From contig NC_019902.2 of NCBI RefSeq assembly GCF_000321415.2, positions 682,001 to 746,000 on the forward strand: a DNA stretch of 64,000 nucleotides, in the 5' to 3' direction. The notes below the pieces were generated by a model. That model was not told the origin of the DNA. It did not search any database and saw only the letters and a list, made by a program, of their open reading frames with translations. The stretch is from Thioalkalivibrio nitratireducens DSM 14787. Its GTDB lineage: Bacteria > Pseudomonadota > Gammaproteobacteria > Ectothiorhodospirales > Ectothiorhodospiraceae. Of the stretch, positions 25,862 to 34,293 are shown one piece after another. Every line of letters begins with the position of its first letter. Within the stretch, counting starts at the first letter, position 1. The position numbers were made by a program, and so were the translations under genes.

Positions 25862-27297
25862 GCGTCGTCCTCCTCGGGGATCGGCAGATAGGCTGGCGGC
25901 AGACCGGTGGCGGCGTAGTCGGCGAGCAGCTGGCGTAACAATGGCGCCATGCCCGAGGGCGGCAGCGGATCCAGCGGGGGCGTGGCAGGGGGTCGGGTGC
26001 GGCGTTGGCCGTGGGCGTGGGCGGACTTGTCGAGCGGCAGCACCGGGCACAGGAGGGTGCCGGTGTGCGGATCGACCAGATCGACGCGACTGCGATCCCA
26101 GCGCGCGTAACGCAGGTGCACCCGGTCGAGGTGCTGGTAGCGGGCGGGGATTTCGAAGCGCTGCCCGTCCAGCGAGACGGTGCCGTCGGAGCGCCGCTGG
26201 CGGCGGGTGACCTCGATGCGGAAGGCGTCGGCCAGGGCCGCGACCGGCGGGCAGTCCCGGCGTACGTTGGGTCCGGCCAGATAGCGTTGCAGCGGGGTGG
26301 TGCCGAGTTCACTGTGGTGAGTGCGGTGGTACTCCTGCTCGGCCCAGGCCTGCGTGGCCTGGTTCAGCACCTCCAGGGTGAGTGGCGTGTGCCCTTCCAG
26401 CATCGGCAGCAGACGGCCTTCGATACGTCCCCAGAGGGACTCCTGCTTACCGTTTTGATGCGGAGAATACGGTAGCGTGGTCTGGTGCAGCACGCCCAGG
26501 CGTTGCAGTCCGGCGACGGTTTCCTCGGCCAGCATCGCAGCGCCATTGTCGGTCATCAAGGCCCGCGGCAGGCCGCGCTTCATGAACGCCTGCGACAGGC
26601 CGTGCACCAGACCCTGGGCGCTCTCGTCCAGGTACCACTGGAGATGGCAGATCAGGCGCGAGCGATCGTCCAGGATGCCGAGCAGATACGGCTTGGCCCA
26701 GGTTCCGTCCCGGGTCAGCACCTTGCGCGAGCCGTGATGGAAGTCCAGATGCCACAGGGCCGCGACATGCTCCAGCTCGTAGCTGCGTACCTCGAGCCGT
26801 TCGAACCGGTCACGGGCCCGCTCGGCCCCTTCAGTATCCCGGCGCGGACGCGCCTGACGGTGCATCCCGTGCGCCTTCAGGTACCGCCGCACCGTGGCGT
26901 ACGAGGGCATCCCCTCCGTGCAGCCGGCGAAGGCCGCACACAGGTTGTCGAAGTGCAACTGCGCGGTCCAGCCGGGATGCTCCCGGTACTGCTGCACCAG
27001 GGTCTCGATCACTACCGGCGTCAGGGCCATGAAGTGGCCCTTGGGCCGGCGCCGGTTGCGCAAGGCGGCCACCGGATCGGTGGCCGCGCGGGCCGCGTAG
27101 TACCAGCGCTCTAGCGTCGACACGCCGAAGCGCACAGGGCCTCCGGTGACCGGATGCCGCCAGTCGCGTTCGGCCAGTGCTGCCAGCGCCGCTTGCAACG
27201 CACCCGGCTGGGGTGGCGCCGCGAACAAAGGACCAATGATCGAGAAGCGCAGCCGCGCCCAGCGATCGCGGTGGCGTGGATCGTTGCCTGTGGTCAA
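25858..27297 (-). CDS. DDE (rve) transposase of the multi-gene transposon
   Basis: The 479-residue protein has an N-terminal helix-turn-helix (FGVSTLERWYYAARA) and an integrase core with D in LWHLDFHHGSRKVL, D in PRALMTDNGAAMLAE, and E in HQNGKQESLWGRIEG. The C-terminal Mu-type beta barrel includes GTVSLDGQRFEIPARYQHLD. The start is TTG 27,297 behind GGGAGAAGG. It forms a unit with the downstream AAA ATPase. The catalytic triad is intact. Confidence 0.87.
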   Translation of the reverse strand: MTTGNDPRHRDRWARLRFSIIGPLFAAPPQPGALQAALAALAERDWRHPVTGGPVRFGVSTLERWYYAARAATDPVAALRNRRRPKGHFMALTPVVIETLVQQYREHPGWTAQLHFDNLCAAFAGCTEGMPSYATVRRYLKAHGMHRQARPRRDTEGAERARDRFERLEVRSYELEHVAALWHLDFHHGSRKVLTRDGTWAKPYLLGILDDRSRLICHLQWYLDESAQGLVHGLSQAFMKRGLPRALMTDNGAAMLAEETVAGLQRLGVLHQTTLPYSPHQNGKQESLWGRIEGRLLPMLEGHTPLTLEVLNQATQAWAEQEYHRTHHSELGTTPLQRYLAGPNVRRDCPPVAALADAFRIEVTRRQRRSDGTVSLDGQRFEIPARYQHLDRVHLRYARWDRSRVDLVDPHTGTLLCPVLPLDKSAHAHGQRRTRPPATPPLDPLPPSGMAPLLRQLLADYAATGLPPAYLPIPEEDDA

Positions 27298-27394
27298 AAG
27301 CCTTCTCCCAGTGTCGGCGGTACCGGCGGTACCACCCTCCTGAGGAGGCTATTTGTTACGCTCGGCTCTGCCTATTGACATCCTCTGCGGAAAC

Positions 27395-27955
27395 TCAGCG
27401 CCCCTCGGGAGCCGTGACCGTGAGCGGCCAGAGCCACGTCAGTAACGCAAGCAACGGTGCCTGCCCCTGGCCCGGGATGCGCTCCAGAAGACCGGCCGGC
27501 AACCGTACCACCGCCACCGGCGGCAGGAACCGCGCACCCAGCACCTGCCACACCGCACTCTGCGCAAAGCCTTCGCGCCACCACCGGCGCCACCGCGCCA
27601 GAGTCCGCCAGGGAATCGACAACGCTTCACACAGTGCGGATGCCGCCGGGGTCCGCTCGCCCACCCGGGTCGACCCCAACACCACCACCCAGCCCAACCA
27701 CACCCGCCGCCCCAGGAACCGCACCGACCTCGAGGTGGTCCGGCGCCGACACTGATGACAGCAAAAACTCAGCCGGGTCGAATACTCCACGCGGAACGCA
27801 CCCGGACAGCCACGCGGCTTGCGCGGATAGTTCGCCTGATGCAAGGCACCGCCACAGTACGGACACCCCGCCGCCTGGACCTCAGCCGCCACGGTCTCAT
27901 CGATGTAGGTCAGAAAGCGGAAAAACTGGGGATCGGACAACGGAACGTGGCACAC
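27395..27955 (-). CDS. Zinc-ribbon protein of the rve/AAA transposon
   Basis: From GTG 27,955 the product is 186 residues (the frame opens up to GTG 28,045). It has two CxxC-type clusters, GCPYCGGAL and SFCCHQCRRR, with NYPRKPRGCPGAF between them. A basic middle RWRRWWREGF and a hydrophobic end follow. It is the first gene of the leftward cluster, about 100 bases before the transposase. Function unknown; a DNA-binding accessory role is a guess. Confidence 0.6.
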   Translation of the reverse strand: MCHVPLSDPQFFRFLTYIDETVAAEVQAAGCPYCGGALHQANYPRKPRGCPGAFRVEYSTRLSFCCHQCRRRTTSRSVRFLGRRVWLGWVVVLGSTRVGERTPAASALCEALSIPWRTLARWRRWWREGFAQSAVWQVLGARFLPPVAVVRLPAGLLERIPGQGQAPLLALLTWLWPLTVTAPEGR

Positions 27956-28326
27956 TGTGAGCGTCTCTTGGCGTGGTAACCAGAGACTCCCCCGAAGGGC
28001 GCGTTTGTTCAAGCTCCCCGAGGGGGATCCCCCCTCTAACCTCACGCTGCCTGATCATTCCAGCCGCAAATCCCATCAGCAGCCATGACCGTGCTCAGCC
28101 ATCCTCCTCCATTGGAGCGGTTCGTGTGGCGTCTGCTGTTGTTGCTCCATGTATTGCCGGATGGTTTCGAGGGGCGCAACGCGCTGGAGCTGCCACAAAC
28201 CGGAACAGATTTCTTTTCCGTCGGGTTACAGATCCCGGCTTCAGGATTCAGGTTTACGGAAAAGCAGTGTTTTGATGGTGTTTCTGTATACTTGGAGCCA
28301 TAGAGCAGTCTGTTGCGATCAAGACA
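27956..28326. other. Right end of the transposon and leader of the AbiE operon
   Basis: 27,956-28,085 holds the leader of the transposon operon, with a GGGGAG/CTCCCC-type hairpin around 27,990-28,035, and the right inverted end. From 28,086 no gene is convincing. TATACT at 28,287-28,292 is a possible -10 for the AbiEi-like gene; no good -35 is seen. Confidence 0.4.
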
Positions 28327-28836
28327 TTGGCCGAGTGGGCCCGGGCTGGGCGCATCGTGTTTACCGTGGGTGATCTGGCCAAGCTATTTCCTGCGGACCA
28401 GCGGCGGACCCTGCTGGCTGCGCTCGGGAGGTTGGTGGACGAGGGTGTGCTGGCGCGGGCGTGCCGCGGTGTGTATGTGTATGTACTGACGGGCGAGCCG
28501 GGTTCGGATGTGATCGAACGCATTGCTGTGGCACTGCGCCGGGGCCACTACAGTTACACCAGCCTGGAATCGGCGCTGTCGGAGTATGGGGCGATTTCAC
28601 AGATTCCGGTCGATCGCCTGACGGCCATGACGACGGGCCGATCGGGCGTGTATCGAACGCCCTGGGGCACCATTGAATTCACTCATACCAAGCGGTCGCC
28701 GGCCGATATTCTGGAAAATACGCGCCTGGTGGGCCGGCCGCTGCGCATGGCCACACCGCAAGCGGCCTGGCGTGATCTGAAGCGGGTGGGCCGCAACACC
28801 CATCTGGTCGATGCGCGGGCCCTGGCCGATGACTGA
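28327..28836 (+). CDS. AbiEi-like antitoxin (type IV TA), complete copy
   Basis: The 169-residue protein from TTG 28,327 (no ATG is available; a few codons further upstream are also open) has a winged helix in VFTVGDLAKLFPADQRRTLL and VDEGVLARACRGVYVYV. A transcription-like C-terminal domain ends VDARALADD. AbiEi proteins repress the operon and counteract the AbiEii nucleotidyltransferase, whose gene overlaps by 8 bases. The last third is duplicated at 10,048. Confidence 0.83.
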   Translation: MAEWARAGRIVFTVGDLAKLFPADQRRTLLAALGRLVDEGVLARACRGVYVYVLTGEPGSDVIERIAVALRRGHYSYTSLESALSEYGAISQIPVDRLTAMTTGRSGVYRTPWGTIEFTHTKRSPADILENTRLVGRPLRMATPQAAWRDLKRVGRNTHLVDARALADD

Positions 28837-29722
28837 ACGGGTCGATTTCTCCGCGCTGACCGCTCGGGCGATGGCGCAGTCGGGTCGTGGCCACATGCGC
28901 CCGGTGATCGAAAAGGAACTGCTGCACTACGACATCCTGTTCGGGCTCGACCGCGACGGGCTGCTCGATGAGTTGACGTTTCAGGGCGGGACGGCGCTTC
29001 GTCTCTGCTACGGTTCACCCCGTTTCAGCGAGGATCTGGACTTTGCCGGCGGACGCGACTTTTCGCGCGCGCGGGTCGACGGGATCAGGGCCGCACTGGA
29101 AACCTACATCGGCCAGCGCTATGGCCTTGAGGTGATCGTGCGCGAGCCGGCCGAGCTCGTCGATGATCCGGGCTACCGCGGCATTCACGTCGACACCTGG
29201 CAGATCGCGATCGTCACCGCACCCACACGACCTGATATTCCGCGGCAGCGGATCAAGCTCGAAATCGCCAATGTCGAGGCCTATTCTCGACAGCCGCGCA
29301 GCCTCCGCCTCAACTATGACTTTCTGCCCGACGGCTACGGCGATACGCTGGTGTTGGCCGAATCGCTGGATGAGATCATGGCCGACAAGCTGGTGTCGCT
29401 GGTCAATAGTCAGCGCTACGTGCGCCATCGGGATATCTGGGATTTGCGCTGGCTCAAGCAGCAGGGGGCGGCGGTCAATCCGGGGTGGGTCGCACACAAG
29501 ATCGAGGACTACCGCATCACCGACTACCGCGACAGGCTGGACGACCTGCGCGCCAGACTGCCTGCCATCGTCCGCAGCGCTGCCTTTGCCCAGGAAATGA
29601 ACCGCTTTCTGCCGGTTGAAGTGCAGGAGCGAACCCTTGCAAAACCCAAATTCCTGGATTTTCTTGCCAGCGAGATTGATGGCCTGCTGACAACGGTTCG
29701 GAGCGCGCTGCAGTCTGGGTGA
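28829..29722 (+). CDS. AbiEii-type nucleotidyltransferase toxin, copy 2
   Basis: The 297-residue protein has the nucleotidyltransferase core FQGGTALRLCYGSPRF followed by SEDLDF, with both aspartates D69 and D71 of the DxD motif. It also has KLEIANVEAYSRQPRSLR and ADKLVSLVNSQRYVRHRDIW, the helper region of the AbiEii family. With its intact antitoxin this is the one AbiE module in the window likely to work. It would modify tRNA or another RNA and stop growth, for instance on phage infection. Confidence 0.88.
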   Translation: MTERVDFSALTARAMAQSGRGHMRPVIEKELLHYDILFGLDRDGLLDELTFQGGTALRLCYGSPRFSEDLDFAGGRDFSRARVDGIRAALETYIGQRYGLEVIVREPAELVDDPGYRGIHVDTWQIAIVTAPTRPDIPRQRIKLEIANVEAYSRQPRSLRLNYDFLPDGYGDTLVLAESLDEIMADKLVSLVNSQRYVRHRDIWDLRWLKQQGAAVNPGWVAHKIEDYRITDYRDRLDDLRARLPAIVRSAAFAQEMNRFLPVEVQERTLAKPKFLDFLASEIDGLLTTVRSALQSG

Positions 29723-29859
29723 TGAAATTCGATGTCGACAAGGACGATCAGCAGAGCCGGTCCGGCGGATGCCGTTGACGGTCCCCAAGGGGCGGAGGCC
29801 ATTTTGGGCGATGACAGAGCCTCGCGATGACGGTAGGGGCTTGATGACCGTCACTGCTC

Positions 29860-30033
29860 GCGCGGGTGGGGCTTTCACCCAGTGTATCGCCCACGCACTA
29901 CTGGACTGGCCGCGACGGGGCGCAGCGGCTTCGGTACTCGGTGCCTTCGGCGCAGGCACTGCGCAAGACCGAGCGCGCGGTGTACGAGTACCTGGGACTG
30001 CGGGCGCTGGAGTGGGATCACCAGGGGCGGTAG
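29860..30033 (+). pseudogene. C-terminal fragment of a YdcF-family gene
   Basis: The end of the YdcF-family protein is recognisable: TGRDGAQRLRYSVPSAQALR then KTERAVYEYLGLRALEWDHQ, stopping at TAG 30,031. The N-terminal three quarters are missing. It abuts the duplicated AbiE segment. Confidence 0.82.
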
Positions 30034-30188
30034 ATGTTGTCGCGTGCCTTGCACGCAACTGGGTGTAGACGAATGTCCGGTGGGTTCCCTGCCCACCAAG
30101 CCCAAGCCGCTTTCGAATATTGCGGATATTTGGTTTATTTCGGTCATGATTCCTCCCATGATGCTGTTTGAAACCCCTGGAGGCTGTC

Positions 30189-30653
30189 ATGACCACACGT
30201 TCTCCCTCCCATTCGTTGCCGACGGCTGAAGAAGTTGCCATCGCCCGTGAGAGCGGCCGGGCGTTGTCCGCCTTCCTGCAGACACGCGCGGAAACCCAGC
30301 AGATCGAGATCCTTGACGACAAGGGCGCGTCGCATCCAGTCCGCGTCCCGGTGTCGACGCTGCGGCTGCTCGTCGACGTCCTGACCGAAATCGGTGAGGG
30401 CAACGCGGTCAGCATCATCCCGATCCACGCCGAGCTCACGACGCAGGAAGCTGCGGACGTGCTCAACGTCTCGCGGCCCTTCCTCGTGCAGTTACTGGAG
30501 CGCGGCGAGATCCCGTTCCACAAGATCGGAACGCACCGGCGCGTCCGCTACCAGGATGTGATCGCGTACAAGGAGCGGATCGACGCTGAGCGCAGCAAGG
30601 CCCTCGATGCACTGGCCGAGCAGGCCCAGGCGCTCAAGATGGGGTACGAATGA
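30189..30653 (+). CDS. Excisionase-type antitoxin of a PIN module
   Basis: The 154-residue protein from ATG 30,189 (TGGAGG upstream) has an N-terminal helical part with RVPVSTLRLLVDVLTEIGEG and then an excisionase/MerR-like helix-turn-helix: ELTTQEAADVLNVSRPFLVQ, IPFHKIGTHRRVRYQDVIAY. This class is known as the antitoxin of PIN-domain partners. Its stop abuts the toxin start (TGAATG). Confidence 0.82.
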   Translation: MTTRSPSHSLPTAEEVAIARESGRALSAFLQTRAETQQIEILDDKGASHPVRVPVSTLRLLVDVLTEIGEGNAVSIIPIHAELTTQEAADVLNVSRPFLVQLLERGEIPFHKIGTHRRVRYQDVIAYKERIDAERSKALDALAEQAQALKMGYE

Positions 30654-31118
30654 ATGAGTTCGCACTTCACCGTCATCTACGACGCGTGCGTGCTCTACCC
30701 GGCACCGTTGCGCGACCTGCTGATGCGCTTGGCACTGACCGATCTGTACCGGGCGCGCTGGACGGACAGGATCCACGACGAGTGGACGCGTAACGTTCTG
30801 AAGCAACGGCCGGACCTGAAGGCGGAAGACCTGGAGCGGACGCGGTCGCTGATGAACGCCCACGTCCGCGACAGCGTGGTCACGGGCTTCGAGCATTTGA
30901 TTCCATCGGTCGAGTTGCCGGACGCCGATGACCGGCATGTGGTGGCCGCCGCCATTCACAGCGGCGCCAGTCTGATCGTGACCTTCAACCTGAAGGATTT
31001 CCCGCCGGATCAGCTCAAGCGTTACAACCTGGACGCCCGGCATCCCGACGATTTCATCTTTGATCTACTGGATCTGCACGGCGCCCGAGTGTGCGAGGCG
31101 GCTGCCAACCATCGCTGA
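30654..31118 (+). CDS. PIN-domain toxin with a premature stop
   Basis: The 154-residue PIN protein has VIYDACVLYPAPLRDLLMRL at the start and LPDADDRHVVAAAIHSGASL with VTFNLKDFP later, so the catalytic domain is whole. TGA at 31,116 is followed in the same frame by SLKNPPKTVDDYLDTLLKQA and ends at TGA 31,224, which is the usual C-terminus of this family. The protein has therefore lost about 35 residues; activity may or may not remain. Confidence 0.75.
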   Translation: MSSHFTVIYDACVLYPAPLRDLLMRLALTDLYRARWTDRIHDEWTRNVLKQRPDLKAEDLERTRSLMNAHVRDSVVTGFEHLIPSVELPDADDRHVVAAAIHSGASLIVTFNLKDFPPDQLKRYNLDARHPDDFIFDLLDLHGARVCEAAANHR

Positions 31119-31369
31119 TCGCTGAAGAACCCTCCCAAGACGGTTGACGATTACCTGGACACGCTGCTCAAGCAGGCGCTGACACAGACCGTCTGCCGGT
31201 TACGGGAGTGGAAGGTGGCGATCTGACGGCGGACGGTTCGCCTGAGGCCGCTCCCATGGAATGTAGGGGTGTGCCCAGCACGCGAATGGGCGTTGGTGGA
31301 GACCCGTGCGGTTGTCGCGCCTGCGGCGCGTTCGATGACGGCGTGGCAGTCCAATTGAAACAGGCCAAG

Positions 31370-31880
31370 GAGGGCCGTGTGGATCGCCAGGGGGCTTTGC
31401 CCCTCGCGATGACGGTGGGGGCTTTGTGGTCGTCACTGCGAGCCCCGGAGGGGCGTGGCAGTCCACACGGCGGTTGGATCGCCACGGGGCTTTGCCTCTC
31501 GCGATGACGGTGGGGGCTTTATGGCCGTCATGCGAGCCCCGCACCGCCTCCGTCACTGCGAGCCCCGCAGGGGCGCGGCAGTCCATACGGCGCCTGGATC
31601 GCCACGGGCCTTTGGCCCTCGCGATGACGGTGGGGGCTTTGTGACCGTCATGCGAGCCCCGCACCGCCTCCGTCACTGCGAGCCCCGCAGGGGCGCGGCA
31701 GTCCATACGGCGCCTGGATCGCCACGGGCCTTTGGCCCTCGCGATGACGGTGGGGGCTTTGTGACCGTCATGCGAGCCCCGCCTCCGTCACTGCGAGCCC
31801 CGCAGGGGCGCGGCAGTCCATACGGCGCCTGGATCGCCACGGGCCTTTGGCCCTCGCGATGACGGTGGGGGCTTTGTGGT
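31370..31880. repeat. R1 array, 120-bp period, with a GIY-YIG leader scar
   Basis: GAGCCCCGCAGGGGCGCGG recurs at 31,560 and 31,680 (120 bp) and again at 31,795. Just before the array, at 31,344-31,380, is GTGGCAGTCCAATTGAAACA followed by GGCCAAGGAGGGCCGTGT, the leader seen before both GIY-YIG genes, here joined directly to an R1 tail with no gene. Confidence 0.88.
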
Positions 31881-31946
31881 CGCACGCTCACGCGAATGGG
31901 CTCACCGGCGAGCAGGATCCTCTTGGCTTGCCTTGAAGAAGGTTTT

Positions 31947-31969
31947 TGTGTACACATGATGAGTACACA
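31947..31969. promoter_or_regulatory. Candidate operator of the Phd/VapC-like pair
   Basis: TGTGTACACA (31,947-31,956) and TGAGTACACA (31,960-31,969) form a near-perfect inverted repeat with a 3-base spacer, 19 bases before the antitoxin ATG. Phd-type antitoxins bind such palindromes. Inferred. Confidence 0.55.
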
Positions 31970-31987
31970 TTGGGTCCTGGGGGCAAC

Positions 31988-32224
31988 ATGAAAGAAGTCA
32001 GCGTCCGCGAGGCGCGCGAACAGCTTTCCAGCATCCTGAAAGCCGTGGAGCGGGGCGAGGAGGTCGGCATCCTGCGTCGGGGGCGGCCCGTCGCGCGCGT
32101 GGTGCGGCCCGCGGGGGATCCCCCGGCATTTCGTTCCCGTGCGGACTTGCGGCAGAGCCTGCCGGCCATGCGGGAGGCCGCCGTCGATACGGTCCGCGCA
32201 CTGCGGGATAGCGAACGCTACTGA
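31988..32224 (+). CDS. Phd/YefM-type antitoxin
   Basis: The 78-residue protein begins MKEVSVREAREQLSSILKAV and reads GEEVGILRRGRPVARVV, the Phd/YefM DNA-binding fold. The C-terminal part (about 45-78) would bind the toxin. ATG 31,988 is preferred to the ATG at 31,946, which lies in the operator palindrome. The stop overlaps the toxin start (TGATG). Confidence 0.87.
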   Translation: MKEVSVREAREQLSSILKAVERGEEVGILRRGRPVARVVRPAGDPPAFRSRADLRQSLPAMREAAVDTVRALRDSERY

Positions 32225-32658
32225 TGTTCTACGCGGACACCAGCGCAGTCTTGCCGTTTTACCGCAGCGAACCCGCCAGCGACACCATCGAGCGGCTCTT
32301 GCTTGCGCAGCGCCAGCCGCCCGTCATTAGTGACCTGGTGCGTGTGGAGTTTGCTTCGGCACTGGCCCGCTGGGTCCGCATGGATGAATTGGGCGAGGCT
32401 CAGGCCAACCGGATCGAGTCGGCGTTTCACGAAGACGTTCGCGAGGGGCGTTATCGCCTCGTGGCGCTGGACTCAGGCGTGTTCGAGCGAGCCCTGCACT
32501 GGCTGCTCACGCGTCGGACCAGCCTGAGGACGATGGACGCCCTGCATCTGGCATGCGCCGAGGCCAGCGAAGCCCCCTTGCTGACCCTCGATCAGGCACT
32601 CCTGACGTCAGCGGAGTTTTTCGGCGTCGCTACGTTTGGGGCAACCGGAAAGATCTGA
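32224..32658 (+). CDS. VapC-like PIN toxin
   Basis: The 144-residue protein has MFYADTSAVLPFYRSEPASD (Mg2+ ligand D5), VRVEFASALARW with a conserved glutamate, and LRTMDALHLACAEA with the third acidic residue. All catalytic positions are present and the length is normal. It is co-translated with the Phd-type antitoxin. Confidence 0.88.
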   Translation: MFYADTSAVLPFYRSEPASDTIERLLLAQRQPPVISDLVRVEFASALARWVRMDELGEAQANRIESAFHEDVREGRYRLVALDSGVFERALHWLLTRRTSLRTMDALHLACAEASEAPLLTLDQALLTSAEFFGVATFGATGKI

Positions 32659-32669
32659 CCCCCGGGCGA

Positions 32670-32936
32670 TCATCGTTTCTGAACATCCTCCGCGAGCGAT
32701 GCTTTGATCAGGGACTGATAGGGCATGTCCCGCCGATTCGCCTCGATCTTGATCCTCTCGAGCAAGGCGATGGGCAGGCGCAGGGAAATGGTCTTGGTCG
32801 AGGGCTTGAGATTCGGGAGGCTGACGTTTTGTGCCGCATCCCAGTCAACGTATTCGCTGGAATCGTGGCTCTCCCAGAATGCGCGTTCGTCTGCCTCCGT
32901 TTGAAACTCAGGTCTGGCTTTCGGATGTTTGGTCAT
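32670..32936 (-). CDS. BrnA/CopG-family antitoxin
   Basis: The 88-residue protein has AFWESHDSSEYVDWDAAQNV and then KTISLRLPIALLERIKIEAN with MPYQSLIKASLAED, a C-terminal ribbon-helix-helix typical of CopG/BrnA antitoxins. It overlaps the end of a degraded BrnT-like gene by 29 bases. Probably an orphan now. Confidence 0.78.
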   Translation of the reverse strand: MTKHPKARPEFQTEADERAFWESHDSSEYVDWDAAQNVSLPNLKPSTKTISLRLPIALLERIKIEANRRDMPYQSLIKASLAEDVQKR

Positions 32937-33115
32937 GGACAGCTCTCTCTTTGCGATGCATGTCTCGGACGGAAATCACGCGGATCAGGGTGTCCGCAGC
33001 GCGCAGGGTGAAGCTGACGTGGAGCCTCCATCCGTCGTCAACTCGCGGAGAAACGCATTGGGGTGTGCCGCAAAGCGCAGGTGGCGCGCATCCGCGAGCC
33101 GGATCCTGATCGGGA
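32908..33115 (-). pseudogene. BrnT-like toxin remnant
   Basis: The C-terminal end GWRLHVSFTLRAADTLIRVI then SVRDMHRKERAVHD resembles BrnT (xxRVISxRxA-RxE). Upstream, a different frame reads RLADARHLRFAAHPNAFLRE, so a frameshift separates the halves. An R1 array replaces the start. No complete toxin is encoded. Confidence 0.5.
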
Positions 33116-33164
33116 GATTGTTGGGGTGGGGTAGGGTTAGGGGTGGTAGGGCCGCCACTGCGAG

Positions 33165-33590
33165 GAGGCCGCACTCCCTCTGTCACTGCGAGCCCCGCAA
33201 CCCCCCCTCCGTCACTGCGAGCCCCGCAGGGGCGCGGCAGTCCACGCGGCGGCTGGATCGCCACGGGCCTTTGGCCCTCGCGATGACGGTGGGGGCTTTG
33301 TGGTCGTCATGCGAGCCCCGCACCGCCTCCGTCACTGCGAGCCCCGCAGGGGCGCGGCAGTCCACGCGGCGGCTGGATCGCCACGGGCCTTTGGCCCTCG
33401 CGATGACGGTGGAGGCTTTGTGACCGTCATGCGAGCCCCGCACCGCCTCCGTCACTGCGAGCCCCGCAGGGGCGCGGCAGTCCACGCGGCGGCTGGATCG
33501 CCACGGGCCTTTGGCCCTCGCGATGACGGTGGAGGTGGGGCCGTCACTGCGAGGAGCCCGCAGGGCGACGTGGCAGTCCAATTGCAGCAA
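33165..33590. repeat. R1 array with exact 120-bp tandem period before GIY-YIG copy 2
   Basis: GAGCCCCGCAGGGGCGCGG starts at 33,219, 33,339 and 33,459, an exact 120-bp period. A final head at about 33,541, GTCACTGCGAGGAGCCCGCA, runs into GTGGCAGTCCAATTGCAGCA before the nuclease gene. Confidence 0.92.
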
Positions 33591-33609
33591 TGGGCCAAGG
33601 AGGGTCGGT

Positions 33610-33897
33610 ATGAAGCAGCCATGCGTTTACATGATGACGAACCGCCGAAACGGCACGCTGTACGTTGGGGTTACCAGCAACCTGGTACAGCGGGTCTGGC
33701 AGCACAAGTCCGGGGTCGTTGAAGGTTTCACGAAACAATATTCTCTGCACCGGCTGGCTTGGTTCGAGGTACACGAGACGATGGAATCCGCGATCTCCCG
33801 CGAGAAGCAACTCAAGGCGGGGAACCGGAAACGGAAACTGCGACTCATCGAGGCACTGAATCCGGACTGGCGAGACCTGTACGCCGACATCCTTTGA
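33610..33897 (+). CDS. GIY-YIG nuclease, copy 2, inside R1 array
   Basis: The 95-residue protein is identical to the copy at 11,624-11,911, with only a few silent changes in the DNA. The leader AAGGAGGGTCGGT and the downstream TCAGCCCCGCAGGGGCGTGG join are shared as well. R1 units surround it on both sides. The near identity of two copies embedded in repeats suggests recent movement or conversion. Function unknown. Confidence 0.88.
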   Translation: MKQPCVYMMTNRRNGTLYVGVTSNLVQRVWQHKSGVVEGFTKQYSLHRLAWFEVHETMESAISREKQLKAGNRKRKLRLIEALNPDWRDLYADIL

Positions 33898-33904
33898 ATG
33901 GTGG

Positions 33905-34215
33905 TGTCAGCCCCGCAGGGGCGTGGCAGTCCATACGGCGCCTGGATCGCCACGGGCCTTTGGCCCTCGCGATGACGGTTGGGCGTGCGTCACTGCGAGC
34001 TCCGGAGGAGCGCGGCAGTCCATGCGGCGGTTGGGTCGCCGCGGGGCTTTGCCACGGCCTTCGGCCTCGCAATGACAGGCCCTCGCGATGACGGTTGGGC
34101 GTGCGTCACTGCGGGCCCCGGAGGGGCGCGATGCGGCGGTTGGGTCGCCGCGGGGCTTTGCCACGGCCTTCGGCCTCGCAATGACAGGCCCTCGCGATGA
34201 CGGTGGGGGCCGTCA
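33905..34215. repeat. R1 array after GIY-YIG copy 2
   Basis: There are three R1 pairs. The last two carry the longer tail GGGGCTTTGCCACGGCCTTC plus GGCCTCGCAATGACAGGCC. The remaining 34,216-34,290 has no feature. Confidence 0.87.
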
Positions 34216-34293
34216 CTGCGGCGACTATTACCCCCACTGAACACGGATCTGCAGCCAACTTGAGCTGAACTCGGGCGCGGGTCAGGCTTACCC

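Larger units (their letters stand above)
24640..28085 (-). mobile_element. Four-gene transposon with rve transposase and AAA helper
   Basis: The left end contains GATTTGATGTTGCGCTGATCA (in part) and the complement of the right end contains GATTTGCGGCTGGAATGATCA: GATTTG, nine bases, TGATCA in both, so inverted ends lie near 24,655 and 28,070. Four genes run leftward: zinc-ribbon protein, transposase, ATPase and a small protein. Exact boundaries and a target duplication were not found. The organisation recalls IS21/Tn5053-like elements, but I cannot name the family. Confidence 0.65.

Noticed and set aside
31455-31862. Repetitive protein with RAFGPRDDGG units
   Set aside because: It is a translation of the R1 array; every array gives such frames in several phases, and there is no ribosome site.
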